This document shows positions 8,976-17,790 of a DNA stretch of 64,000 bases, piece after piece; within the stretch, counting starts at the first letter, position 1, and every line of letters starts with the position of its first letter. The stretch is from NCBI RefSeq assembly GCF_004564135.1, contig NZ_CP038255.1:2777501-2841500 (forward strand). Direction: 5' to 3'. A program made the position numbers and the translations under genes. The notes under the pieces are model-generated. The model was given only the letters and a program-made list of their open reading frames with translations, was not told where the DNA came from and did no database searches. This DNA is from Terasakiella sp. SH-1. GTDB lineage: Bacteria; Pseudomonadota; Alphaproteobacteria; Rhodospirillales; Terasakiellaceae.

Positions 8976-9770
8976 TTACTGGTAAGGCGGCTTGTCCCAG
9001 CCTTTATCAGAAAGCGTGAAAATTTCACATCCTTCAGCCGTCACACCAATGGAATGTTCAAACTGGGCAGAAAGGGAACGGTCCCGCGTCACTGCTGTCC
9101 AACCATCAGACAGGATTTTAATATCGTATTTGCCTGCATTGATCATTGGTTCAATCGTAAAGAACATGCCTTCTTGCAAAATAGGCCCCTCATCAGGGTT
9201 GCCATCAGCGTAATGAAGAACATTAGGCGCATCATGGAAAACCTTACCCAAACCATGACCACAGAAATCTCGCACGATAGAATAGCGAAAAGATTCCGCA
9301 TAAGTTTGAATCGCATGACCAATACGGTTTAAGGGAACGCCCGGCTTTACCTGCCCAATTCCCAACATCAGGGCTTCATAGGTGACATCCACCAGCTTGT
9401 TGGCTTTGACCTTGGTTTTTCCCACAGGGAACATGCGCGATGTATCCCCATACCAGCCATCTAAAATAGTGGTGACATCAATATTAACGATATCGCCTTC
9501 CACCAGTTTTTTATCACCGGGAATGCCGTGACAGACCACATGGTTGATAGAAGTACAAATGGATTTCGGAAAACCGCGATAATTCAACGGTGCACAAATC
9601 GCCCCATGATCGGTAATAAAATCATGACACAGCTTGTCCAATTCCCCTGTTGTCACACCGGGTTTGACATAAGGGGTGATAAAATCCAGTGTTTGGGCAG
9701 CCAGCTTGCCAGATTTGCGCATGCCTTCAAAATCTTCGGGCTTGTGAATTTTAATCGGTCCGCGGGCCAT
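8976..9770 (-). CDS. map: methionine aminopeptidase, type I
   Basis: A 264-residue enzyme that removes the initiator methionine from new proteins. All metal ligands of the pita-bread fold are visible: Asp in 'NIDVTTILDGWYGDTSRMF' (two), His in 'CGHGLGKVFHDAPNVLHY', Glu in 'FFTIEPMINAG' and Glu in 'QFEHSIGVT'. The substrate-positioning His is in 'VVCHGIPG'. Length and motif order match type I enzymes. Downstream come a chemoreceptor, a membrane protein and radC; sfsA lies upstream on the same strand. Confidence 0.97.
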   Translation of the reverse strand: MARGPIKIHKPEDFEGMRKSGKLAAQTLDFITPYVKPGVTTGELDKLCHDFITDHGAICAPLNYRGFPKSICTSINHVVCHGIPGDKKLVEGDIVNIDVTTILDGWYGDTSRMFPVGKTKVKANKLVDVTYEALMLGIGQVKPGVPLNRIGHAIQTYAESFRYSIVRDFCGHGLGKVFHDAPNVLHYADGNPDEGPILQEGMFFTIEPMINAGKYDIKILSDGWTAVTRDRSLSAQFEHSIGVTAEGCEIFTLSDKGWDKPPYQ

Positions 9771-9854
9771 GTGTTTTCCTTATGCTTTCACCATCACCCT
9801 TCTAAAGAAGGAAGGGCTATGTCTTCTATGATGCAGTTGTTGTTAGACCAATTC

Positions 9855-10556
9855 CTATAAAAATGCAACCGGAACGGGGGTTGTGATACTGATCTCTTCC
9901 GGGGTGACATCACATTGATAACAAATCACCTCGACCCCGCGCTTTAACGCATTTTTCAGTTCTTCATCATAGGCCGGGTCAATATCGCGTGCAATGTCCA
10001 TCACCGTGCAATCTGGGCGCTGTACCAGATAAAACATTACCGAACGATGACCTTCTTCCACCATATCGCCAAGTTCGCGCAAATGTTTTGCCCCGCGCGA
10101 TGTCACCGCATCGGGAAAATCCGCGTTATCGCCTCGACGAAGCGTCACGTTTTTAACCTCCACATAACATTTCGGCTTATCGTCATCTTCCAACAACACA
10201 TCAATACGGGAATTCTGGCCGTATTTCACTTCACGGCGCAGGTTGGCATATCCCGTCAATTCCTTGATCTGACCTGCTAAAATAGCCTCTTCAACAATCT
10301 TGTTGGGATGGCCTGTGTTGATGCCCACATTATGACCGTCAACCTCAACAATTTCCCAGGTGAACTTCAATTTGCGTTTTGGGTTATTGCTGGGGGACAG
10401 CCAAACAGTGGCCCCAGCCTCTTTAACCGACAACATGGAGCCTGAATTGGCACAATGGGCGGTGACAACCTCACCATTTTCCAGTTCCACATCGGCCAAA
10501 AAACGTTTGTAACGCTTAATCAGTTTGCCTTTGATCAGTTCGGTTTCAAATTTCAT
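9855..10556 (-). CDS. sfsA: SfsA family protein
   Basis: A 233-residue protein matching SfsA along its length. The N-terminal OB-like part contains 'LIKGKLIKRYKRFLADVELENGEVVTAHCANSGSM'-type sequence. The nuclease-like core has 'GYANLRREVKYGQNSRIDVLL', 'CYVEVKNVTLRRG' and 'FPDAVTSRGAKHLREL', where Asp, Glu and Lys form a PD-(D/E)xK-like site. SfsA was named for sugar-fermentation stimulation in E. coli and is suspected to bind or cut DNA. It lies one base from the stop of the upstream methyltransferase gene, so the two are co-transcribed and probably translationally coupled. Confidence 0.93.
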   Translation of the reverse strand: MKFETELIKGKLIKRYKRFLADVELENGEVVTAHCANSGSMLSVKEAGATVWLSPSNNPKRKLKFTWEIVEVDGHNVGINTGHPNKIVEEAILAGQIKELTGYANLRREVKYGQNSRIDVLLEDDDKPKCYVEVKNVTLRRGDNADFPDAVTSRGAKHLRELGDMVEEGHRSVMFYLVQRPDCTVMDIARDIDPAYDEELKNALKRGVEVICYQCDVTPEEISITTPVPVAFL

Positions 10557-10557
10557 C

Positions 10558-11487
10558 TTATTGCTCTTTTCCTGTCAAAATATGTTCGGCTACACCTAAG
10601 GCATCCGCAAGTTTTTGAGTATCTGCACTGCTGCCTGCACCGGGTTTAAGCGGTTTTTGCTGGCTGGGATCATCTTTCCAGGCGGTCATGAACATCACCT
10701 GAAATGTCGCAGGCACACGCCCGTCATCACCTGTAAATTCTTCCATATATTTTTGCATGGCGCTAAAGATCAACGCACGCTTGGTAAAGTTTTTGCGCCG
10801 TTCCAGCACCTTGTTATTTTCGCCCATGCCCTTTAGGTCTTTGAGCAACTTCATCGGATTTTCATAACGCACATCAAGGGCATCTGCATCCACCACAGGC
10901 AGGGTAAAGCCTGCACGTTGTAACAACATACCTGCATCGCGCACATCGGCAAAAGGCGAGATACGCGGGCTCATGCCCCCATCCACATCCATCTCAGCCT
11001 GCCCAAGGCATTGGCGCAATTCGCGCAAGGTCTCAATGCCGAACATCGTGCCAATAAACAATCCATCGGGTTTCAGGCAACGATTAATTTGTAACAAGGC
11101 ACCGGGGAGATCATTGGTCCAATGCAAACTGAGATTGGACACAATCAGATCAAAGCTATTGGGCGCAAACGGCAAAAACTCTTCATCTGCAACAAGGCTT
11201 AGGGCCTGATGCTCCCCTGCCCGTTTGATCATTTTCTCAGACAAGTCACACTGGATGACCTGTTTCACCTTGGGGTAGTTTTCCAGCACATGGGCGACTT
11301 CACCACCATGACACCCAATATCGAGGGCCAAGGGGAAATCACGGATCACATCATCCAGGCGGTCACACAGACGCAACGCAACTTCTTTATGCAAGAAATC
11401 GAAATCCGGCCAGTTTTGGGCTGCACGCTCGCGATGTTCACGCACCAGCTTGCGATCAAACACAGTCATGATTTCAAGATCGGACAT
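10558..11487 (-). CDS. NDUFAF5/BioC-like SAM-dependent protein
   Basis: A 309-residue class I methyltransferase fold with motif I 'ALDIGCHGGEVAHVL', an acidic loop 'QCDLSEKMI' and motif IV 'FDLIVSNLSLHWTNDLPGAL'. The C-terminus 'RVPATFQVMFMTAWKDDPSQQKPLKPGAG' is typical of the alphaproteobacterial/mitochondrial NDUFAF5 group, whose human member modifies an arginine of complex I; bacterial members are often labelled BioC-like. The ATG at 11487 has GAGG 8 bases upstream, so the longer open frame is not used. The comF neighbourhood is standard for this family in alphaproteobacteria. Confidence 0.83.
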   Translation of the reverse strand: MSDLEIMTVFDRKLVREHRERAAQNWPDFDFLHKEVALRLCDRLDDVIRDFPLALDIGCHGGEVAHVLENYPKVKQVIQCDLSEKMIKRAGEHQALSLVADEEFLPFAPNSFDLIVSNLSLHWTNDLPGALLQINRCLKPDGLFIGTMFGIETLRELRQCLGQAEMDVDGGMSPRISPFADVRDAGMLLQRAGFTLPVVDADALDVRYENPMKLLKDLKGMGENNKVLERRKNFTKRALIFSAMQKYMEEFTGDDGRVPATFQVMFMTAWKDDPSQQKPLKPGAGSSADTQKLADALGVAEHILTGKEQ

Positions 11488-11556
11488 AAAAACGGCCTCA
11501 ACCATCCATAGGGAATGAAAAGACATAAGCAGCAAACAGTCAGACGTCAAATCCAA

Positions 11557-12264
11557 ATGGGCATAATCACCAAAGTTTTAGATCTTCTCCTCCCCCCGCG
11601 TTGTATGCGCTGCCAGAAAATGGTGGGTGAACATAAGACCCTGTGTCAGGACTGTTGGGAAGAAGCCTGTTTCATCACCGCCCCTTTTTGTAAATCCTGT
11701 GGCCTGCCCTTTGAATATGATGTGCCTGACGGGGCCTTGTGCCTGAATTGCGCCCGCCTACGCCCACCTTTTGTCGCCGCACGGGCTGTTTTTCCCTATG
11801 ACGATCTTTCACGGGATTTAATTCTGGCTTTTAAACATGGTGATCGGTGCGATCTGGCCCCAACCTTTGCTGGATGGATGGTGCGCAGTGCCCAGGACCT
11901 GCTTGAAAAAAGTGACCTCATCACCCCAGTGCCACTTCATTGGCGCAGGCTTTCAAAACGCCGCTATAATCAAGCTGCGTTGCTGGCATATGAAATGGCA
12001 AACATCACAGGCTTGCCTTATCACCCTCAACTTTTAAAACGCACCCGCCACACGCCAAGTCAAGGGACACTTTCTAAAACGGCGAGACAGAAAAACCTGC
12101 AAGGTGCCATTAAGGTTACGGAAGAAATCAAGGGACAAACCATTTTACTGGTCGATGATGTGCTGACCACAGGGGCCACCATATTGGCCTGCACCCAGCA
12201 ACTGTTGCGCGCTGGGGCCAAAGAGGTTCGCGTCATCACCATTGCACGGGTCATTCAGACATGA
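11557..12264 (+). CDS. comF: ComF family phosphoribosyltransferase-like protein
   Basis: About 235 residues. The N-terminal double-zinc region shows 'CMRCQKMVGEHKTLCQDCW' and 'CKSCGLPFE...CLNCARLRPPF'. A type I phosphoribosyltransferase domain follows with 'LITPVPLHWRRLSKRRYNQAALLA' and the PRPP loop 'ILLVDDVLTTGATILA'. ComF proteins support DNA uptake in competent species and are also linked to DNA repair; the enzymatic activity is unproven. The start is uncertain: an ATG at 11515 gives 14 more residues, but neither start has a good ribosome-binding site. Divergent from the methyltransferase gene and followed by grxC. Confidence 0.87.
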   Translation: MGIITKVLDLLLPPRCMRCQKMVGEHKTLCQDCWEEACFITAPFCKSCGLPFEYDVPDGALCLNCARLRPPFVAARAVFPYDDLSRDLILAFKHGDRCDLAPTFAGWMVRSAQDLLEKSDLITPVPLHWRRLSKRRYNQAALLAYEMANITGLPYHPQLLKRTRHTPSQGTLSKTARQKNLQGAIKVTEEIKGQTILLVDDVLTTGATILACTQQLLRAGAKEVRVITIARVIQT

Positions 12265-12330
12265 CTGGCAAATTCACCCAGTCATGCTATATGTGTTGTA
12301 ACATTTGATCACGAGATTTGAGAAAACAAC

Positions 12331-12585
12331 ATGGCGAAAATTGAAATTTACACCACCCGTATCTGTCCCTATTGCCTGCGTGCCAAGGCGTTACTGGCCG
12401 ATAAAGGGGTCGGTTTTAAGGAAATTGACGTGAATTCAGGCCCTGATCTGCGCCAACAAATGATGCAGCGTGCCAATGGCGGTTATACCGTGCCGCAGAT
12501 TTTTATCAATGACGAACATATCGGGGGCTGTGATGACCTTTATGCATTAGAGCGCACCGGACAATTAGACGCAAAACTAGGGTGA
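12331..12585 (+). CDS. grxC: glutaredoxin 3
   Basis: An 84-residue dithiol glutaredoxin with the CPYC redox motif in 'TTRICPYCLRAKALL', the cis-proline segment 'GGYTVPQIFIND' and the glutathione-binding 'GGCDDLYAL'. It reduces protein disulfides and glutathione-mixed disulfides in the cytoplasm. It lies 66 bp after comF and 4 bp before the nitrilase-family gene, the usual order in alphaproteobacteria. Confidence 0.96.
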   Translation: MAKIEIYTTRICPYCLRAKALLADKGVGFKEIDVNSGPDLRQQMMQRANGGYTVPQIFINDEHIGGCDDLYALERTGQLDAKLG

Positions 12586-12589
12586 TCCC

Positions 12590-13402
12590 ATGCTGAAAGC
12601 CGCCATTGTACAAGTCAACGCTTCTGCCGACATGGATGAAAATATCACAACAGCCTGTGAGATGGTACGCGATGCAGCCCATCAAGAGGCCAAATTCATC
12701 GCTATGCCGGAAAATGTCTCCATGATGGAATTTGGCGGTAAAAATGTGATTGCCAAATCTTTTGCCCAAGATGAACACCCCGCCCTTCACGCCTTTCGTG
12801 ATCTGGCCATTGAAACCAAAACATGGTTACTCATTGGTTCTCTTGCCATTCGTCTGGACAATGGCAAAGTTGCCAACAGATCTTTCCTGATTAATGAAGA
12901 AGGAAGCATCACAGGCCGATACGATAAAATCCACCTGTTTGATGTGGATCTTCCCGGTGGCGAAAGCTATCGCGAATCCAATACGTTTGATGGTGGGGAC
13001 CAAGCTGTTCTGGCAGAAACCCCTTGGGGCAAAATCGGCATGTCAATCTGTTATGACGTACGCTTTCCCCATCTTTATCGCGCTTATGCGCAGGCAGGTG
13101 CCAAGATCATGACCGTACCAGCAGCCTTTACCAAACAAACCGGTGAAGCCCACTGGAAAGTCCTGCTGCGTGCACGCGCCATTGAAAACGGATGTTTTAT
13201 TATTGCACCGGGCCAATGTGGCAGCCATAAAGGTGAGCGGGAGACCTATGGTCATTCGCTGATCATTGACCCATGGGGGAGCGTACTCGCCGAAGGCGGT
13301 AATGAACCTTGTGTCTTAACGGCAGAGCTTAATCTGGACGACGTTGAAGCCACACGCGGGAAGATTCCGTCGCTGCAACATGATCAAGCGTATCAGTTTT
13401 AA
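12590..13402 (+). CDS. Nit1-type carbon-nitrogen hydrolase (omega-amidase or deaminated-glutathione amidase)
   Basis: A 270-residue nitrilase-superfamily enzyme with the complete Glu-Lys-Cys triad: Glu in 'FIAMPENVSMMEF', Lys in 'GRYDKIHLFDVDLPGG' and Cys in 'IGMSICYDVRFPHLYRAYAQAGA'. The 'GESYRESNTFDGGD' and 'ARAIENGCFIIAPGQCG' segments place it in the Nit1/NitFhit branch, whose members hydrolyse deaminated glutathione or 2-oxoglutaramate. Start codon is 4 bp after the grxC stop, so they are one operon. Substrate choice within the branch is inference. Confidence 0.88.
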   Translation: MLKAAIVQVNASADMDENITTACEMVRDAAHQEAKFIAMPENVSMMEFGGKNVIAKSFAQDEHPALHAFRDLAIETKTWLLIGSLAIRLDNGKVANRSFLINEEGSITGRYDKIHLFDVDLPGGESYRESNTFDGGDQAVLAETPWGKIGMSICYDVRFPHLYRAYAQAGAKIMTVPAAFTKQTGEAHWKVLLRARAIENGCFIIAPGQCGSHKGERETYGHSLIIDPWGSVLAEGGNEPCVLTAELNLDDVEATRGKIPSLQHDQAYQF

Positions 13403-13407
13403 AAAAC

Positions 13408-13472
13408 GTCGCCCTCGCACAGGCGAGGGCCTTTATCCGCAATAAGAAAATCCCCGCATTCGCGGGGATGAC
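13408..13472. repeat. dispersed double-hairpin repeat, copy A (also convergent terminator position)
   Basis: Two perfect hairpins lie side by side: GCCCTCGC/GCGAGGGC and ATCCCCGC/GCGGGGAT (13450-13457 with 13462-13469). The unit starts GTCGCCCTCGC and ends GGGGATGAC, matching six other intergenic copies in the window. It separates the convergent nitrilase and smc genes and may stop transcription from both sides. Confidence 0.8.
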
Positions 13473-13480
13473 GGCTATTG

Positions 13481-16400
13481 CTAACTATCCACCAGCTCTT
13501 CGGCTTTTTGCAGGTCAACAGACACCAGTTGTGAGACACCACGTTCGGTCATGGTCACACCAAACAGGCGCTGCATGCGGGCCATGGTCATACGGTGGTG
13601 GGTGATAATCAGGAAACGCGTTTGACCACTGCGTGACATTTCTTCCAACATGGTACAGAAACGGTCCACGTTGGCATCATCGAGCGGGGCATCGACCTCA
13701 TCGAGTACACAGATCGGGGCCGGATTGGTCAAAAACACCCCAAACAACAAGGCCAACGCCGTCAAAGCCTGCTCGCCACCAGAAAGCAGAGACAAAATCT
13801 GCATGCGTTTCCCCGGTGGCGAGGCCATAATCTCAAGACCAGCTTGCAACGGGTCTTCATCTTCAATCAATTCCAGATGGGCCTGACCACCACCAAACAA
13901 ACGGGTAAACAAGTCCTGAAAATGCACATTGACTTCATTGAAAGACGTCAGCAAACGATCACGTCCTTCACGGTTAAGTTCGTTAATCCCTTGGCGCAGT
14001 TTTTCAATGGCTTTGAGCAGGTCGTCACGTTCTGAATTCATGGTCTGGACTTGCTCGTTCAGCTCTTCCAGCTCCGTTTCTGCGCGCAAATTGACAGGCC
14101 CCATGGTATCGCGTTCACGGTGCAGGCGATCAACGCGTTTTTCCGCTGTTTCCAAATCCGGCAGTTCAGAACCTTCATCAATTTCAGCGATCCCGACCAG
14201 TTCTTCTGCCTTACAATCAAGGCGCTCACGAATACGTTCAGCCAGTGACATGCACAGCTGTTTGCCCTGATCCACATGAGCCTCAAAGCGCACCCGTTCT
14301 TCACGGCATTTGGACAGCTCCATTTCCGCCTGACGGGCATGAGAATCCACATCACGCAAGTGGGTTTCAGCCTCAGCCAGTTTGTCACCGCACAATTTGC
14401 GCTTTTCTTCGGACCGTTCAATGGCTTCAAACAAGGACTGGCGTTTTTCTTCAATTTCCTGTGGGCGTTCCGCCAAAGCTTCCAGCTCTTCAATCAGGGT
14501 TTCTTTGCGCAGTTTTAAATCTTCGATATGACGTATGGCCCGTTCAGAACGGTTTTTCCACGACTGGATTTCCTCGCCAATTTCTTCCATGCGGCGTTTG
14601 CGGTTTTCTGCATCACGGGCCACCCGTTCATAAGCACTTTGGTGATCAAGCAAGAGGTTACGTTTTTCGCCCAGTTCTTCACGCAATAAAGCCAGCTGTT
14701 CCCGCCCCTCATCACCGACGGGTAACTCTTCAAGCTGTTCCTGTGTTTCCACATGGCTGGCCTGCACCTCTTCCAATTCCTCAAGACAGCGTTGTAAACT
14801 GTCATTGAGTGTTTCCAGCTTGGCTTCAAAACCCGCCAGTTTATTTTTCAGGGTACTGAGCTGATTTTGAGCGTCTTTCACCTGTGAATTGGTATGGCGT
14901 AAATCTTCACGCAAAGATTTTTCCGCCTCGTCACTTTGGGCCTCGTGTTCCTTAGCAAGCTCAAGGCGTTCCTGAGCTTCATCACCTTTGGCCCGCGCCT
15001 CTTCCCATTGACTGCGAATTTCAGCAAGACGATTTTTCTGTTTCAGGCGGATCGCAGCAGCACTCGGCGCACCGGGCAAAGTCACAAAACCATCCCAACG
15101 CCACATCCCACCTTCACGTGTGACCAGACGTTGTCCCTGTTGCAAGCGAGCTTGCAAGTTTTGGGCTTCCTCCATCGTATCCACAACCCCGATTTGGGAT
15201 AAACGACGTTTAAGTTCCGCTGGCCCCTTGGCAAATTCAGCCAAAAATTTCACCCCATTGGGCAACAAAATGGGCGTTTGCAAGGCCGGTAGTTCTTCCC
15301 AATGAAGGGTCGCTGCTTTATCGCGCGAGGCCGATAAATCATCACCTAATGCAGAACCAAGGGCGGCTTCATAGCCCGGTTCCACACTGACCTCATCCAA
15401 CACAGGCTTCCCGCCGTCCACTTCCTTTGGGTCCAGCAATTCAGCCAGGGCGTCTTCTTCGGCTTCCAGTTTGGCAATAACAGCTTCACATTCGCGCAAA
15501 TGTTCAAGAGCAGCCTGTACAGCAGCGCGGGCCTCAATACGTTTTTGTTCGGCCTGCTCAATCGCCTCTTCCTGCATGGCTTGTTGTTCAAGGGCGGCTT
15601 CGACACGTGCCTCCCCTTCCATGATTTCATCATCGGAAATACGCGTGGCGTTCAGCTCTTCTTTTTGACGTTGCAGGTCATCCTGGCGATTTTTCAGCTT
15701 ATCGAGCTGGCTGGTCAATTCATTGAGACGGTTTTTCAGGCTGTTGCGTTTGGCCTCTGATTGTGCGACCTCTTCGGTTAATTCATTGATGCGTTCTTCG
15801 CGCATCTGAACTTCTTCCTTGATAACTTCAAGGCGTTCCAATGCCTCTTCGCGTAACATGTCATCATCTTCACCTTGAAGCAGAATATTTTCCCGTTCAT
15901 TTTCAAGGCGAGTATGGGCAGCTTGCGCATCTTTGGAAAATTCACCTTCACGTTCCAAATCCTGCTCGGCCTGATGAAGACGGCGTTGTAGCTCCAGCTT
16001 GACTTCTGATAAGCGTTTTTCATCGCCATCAAGCTGTTCACGCGCAATCGAGAGACGATGAAGTTCCGCAGCCGCAGCAGCCTCAGCCTCACGCAAGGCG
16101 GGCAAATGGGTCGAGGCTTCGGCCTGTACTTTTGATGCCTCAGCCGCACGCGAGGTCAGTTCATTCACCCGCGCATCAGCCTCTTTAAAAGAGTTGCGCG
16201 CCTTATCCATTTCATCCAGCGCATTGCCCCAACGCATGTGGAACAACAAAGCTTCAGCCTTGCGGATACGATCAGAAATGGTGCGATAGCGACTGGCTTG
16301 ACGGGCCTGTTTCTGTAAATTTTTATGCTGGGTTTCCAGCGTGATCAACACATCATCCAGACGCGACATGTTGGTTTCCGCCCCGCGCAGACGTAATTCC

Positions 16401-16942
16401 GCCTCATGTCGGCGCGAATGAAGCCCCGTGATCCCGGCAGCCTCTTCCAAAATGGTGCGGCGCTGTTGCGGCTTGGCACTAATGATCGTGCCGATCTTAC
16501 CCTGGCTCACCATGGCGGTGGAACGAGCACCCGTGGCCGCATCGGCAAAAAGTAGCTGCACATCACGCGCACGCACATCATTGCCGTTCACCTTGTAATT
16601 TGACCCTTTGGATCGTTCAATGCGCCGGGTAACTTGCAGTTCAGCATCATTATTAAACAGCGCCGGGGCCGTGCGATCAGAGTTATCCAGCACAAGGCCG
16701 ACTTCGGCCACATTTCGCGCCGGACGGTTCGCACTGCCGGCAAAAATCACATCGTCCATCTCGCCACCACGCATTTGTTTGGCCGAAGTTTCCCCCATGA
16801 CCCAGCGCAATGCCTCAACCAGATTGGATTTGCCACAGCCGTTCGGCCCGACCACCCCGGTTAACCCGGTACTGATCAGGAGTTCTGTATGATCAACAAA
16901 AGATTTAAACCCCGTCAGACGGAGCTTCTTAAATTGGATCAA
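13481..16942 (-). CDS. smc: chromosome segregation protein SMC
   Basis: A 1153-residue SMC ATPase. Residues 1-170 form the N-terminal half of the head with Walker A 'GPNGCGKSN' and the start 'MIQFKKLRLTGFKSFVD'. Two long Glu/Arg-rich coiled coils flank a hinge domain around residues 500-640. The C-terminal half of the head has the ABC signature 'LSGGEQALTALALLF' and Walker B 'PICVLDEVDAPLDDAN'. SMC with ScpAB loads near the origin and aligns chromosome arms by loop extrusion. It lies downstream of dsbA and the DUF721 gene in the common alphaproteobacterial order; a terminator-like hairpin separates it from dsbA. Confidence 0.97.
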   Translation of the reverse strand: MIQFKKLRLTGFKSFVDHTELLISTGLTGVVGPNGCGKSNLVEALRWVMGETSAKQMRGGEMDDVIFAGSANRPARNVAEVGLVLDNSDRTAPALFNNDAELQVTRRIERSKGSNYKVNGNDVRARDVQLLFADAATGARSTAMVSQGKIGTIISAKPQQRRTILEEAAGITGLHSRRHEAELRLRGAETNMSRLDDVLITLETQHKNLQKQARQASRYRTISDRIRKAEALLFHMRWGNALDEMDKARNSFKEADARVNELTSRAAEASKVQAEASTHLPALREAEAAAAAELHRLSIAREQLDGDEKRLSEVKLELQRRLHQAEQDLEREGEFSKDAQAAHTRLENERENILLQGEDDDMLREEALERLEVIKEEVQMREERINELTEEVAQSEAKRNSLKNRLNELTSQLDKLKNRQDDLQRQKEELNATRISDDEIMEGEARVEAALEQQAMQEEAIEQAEQKRIEARAAVQAALEHLRECEAVIAKLEAEEDALAELLDPKEVDGGKPVLDEVSVEPGYEAALGSALGDDLSASRDKAATLHWEELPALQTPILLPNGVKFLAEFAKGPAELKRRLSQIGVVDTMEEAQNLQARLQQGQRLVTREGGMWRWDGFVTLPGAPSAAAIRLKQKNRLAEIRSQWEEARAKGDEAQERLELAKEHEAQSDEAEKSLREDLRHTNSQVKDAQNQLSTLKNKLAGFEAKLETLNDSLQRCLEELEEVQASHVETQEQLEELPVGDEGREQLALLREELGEKRNLLLDHQSAYERVARDAENRKRRMEEIGEEIQSWKNRSERAIRHIEDLKLRKETLIEELEALAERPQEIEEKRQSLFEAIERSEEKRKLCGDKLAEAETHLRDVDSHARQAEMELSKCREERVRFEAHVDQGKQLCMSLAERIRERLDCKAEELVGIAEIDEGSELPDLETAEKRVDRLHRERDTMGPVNLRAETELEELNEQVQTMNSERDDLLKAIEKLRQGINELNREGRDRLLTSFNEVNVHFQDLFTRLFGGGQAHLELIEDEDPLQAGLEIMASPPGKRMQILSLLSGGEQALTALALLFGVFLTNPAPICVLDEVDAPLDDANVDRFCTMLEEMSRSGQTRFLIITHHRMTMARMQRLFGVTMTERGVSQLVSVDLQKAEELVDS

Positions 16943-16958
16943 GGCTGTAACTACCCCA

Positions 16959-16993
16959 TAAAAAAGACGACCCGCTTATATAAGGGGTCGCCT
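16959..16993 (-). terminator. rho-independent terminator between dsbA and smc
   Basis: On the minus strand AGGCGACCC (16993-16985) pairs with GGGTCGTCT (16973-16965; one G-T pair) across an 11-base loop and is followed by a T-run (16964-16959). It lies 31 bases past the dsbA stop and 17 bases before the smc start, so smc may need its own promoter or read-through. Confidence 0.65.
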
Positions 16994-17024
16994 GATTTTA
17001 CGCAATTTTAAACTGCGAGATGGC

Positions 17025-17615
17025 TTATTTCAGTTTGCCTTCAATAATATCTTTAAAACGGCTGTATTCACCGCCGCCCACGACTTTTTCCCCATTGATC
17101 AAGAAGCTGGGTGTGGAATTAAACCCATGCGTATCCATGGCTTCCTTGCGGATCATGATGATTTTATCGAGCAGTTTTTCATTAGCCAAACACGAATCGA
17201 TTTTTTCTTGGGACATGCCTGCCAGTTTTGCCAGCGTAAACAAACTGCCAATCGGATTTTTAGAGCCTGCCCATTGTTCCTGCTGCTTCATCAGCAAGTC
17301 ATTAAAACCGACATAACGTTTTTCATCCACACAACGCGACAACAACGCCGCTGTGGCCCCCACACGTTCAAACGGGAAATCACGGAAGATGACCTTCACC
17401 TTGCCTGTTTCCACATAATCTTTCTTGATTTGCGGCAGGACATTTTTGTGAAAATCTGCACAGTGAGAACAAGTGTAAGAAGCATATTCAATCAAGGTCA
17501 CAGGTGCATTGGGATCACCCATCACACGTTCTTCATATTGAGTTTCAGCCTGCGCTGTCAAACTGGCACCAACAAGCACGAGAGTTGCAGCAATAAAACG
17601 GGCAATTTTTTTCAC
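17025..17615 (-). CDS. exported DsbA-like thiol oxidoreductase
   Basis: A 196-residue periplasmic thioredoxin-fold protein. A Sec signal peptide 'KKIARFIAATLVLVGASLTAQA' is followed by 'YEERVMGDPNAPVTLIEYASYTCSHCADFHKNVLPQIK', with the active-site CSHC and helical insertion of the DsbA/DSBA-oxidoreductase (27-kDa outer membrane-type) group. The cis-proline is in 'STPSFLING'. I chose the GTG at 17615 because GGAG lies 7 bases upstream and gives a normal signal peptide; the ATG at 17630 and longer frames lack a ribosome-binding site. Its place between the DUF721 gene and smc is conserved in alphaproteobacteria. Confidence 0.88.
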   Translation of the reverse strand: MKKIARFIAATLVLVGASLTAQAETQYEERVMGDPNAPVTLIEYASYTCSHCADFHKNVLPQIKKDYVETGKVKVIFRDFPFERVGATAALLSRCVDEKRYVGFNDLLMKQQEQWAGSKNPIGSLFTLAKLAGMSQEKIDSCLANEKLLDKIIMIRKEAMDTHGFNSTPSFLINGEKVVGGGEYSRFKDIIEGKLK

Positions 17616-17713
17616 GGGAATGCTCCACATTCTAAAAGGGTCTGGTTGAGTTATGCAGAGGCTAGAGACCGATTGTGGCAAAAAAAGGATAATTATGTAA
17701 CAAACTTAAGAAC

Positions 17714-17776
17714 GTCGTCCTCGCATATACGGGGGGCTCCTTGCTTATACAGATTCCCGATCACGTCGGGAATGAC
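17714..17776. repeat. dispersed double-hairpin repeat, copy B
   Basis: Starts GTCGTCCTCGCATATACGGG and ends ATTCCCGATCACGTCGGGAA followed by TGAC, the same layout as copies C and D. It lies between dsbA and the DUF721 gene, both on the minus strand, so it is transcribed as part of an intergenic region. Confidence 0.8.
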
Positions 17777-17790
17777 GGTGTTTCATAAAC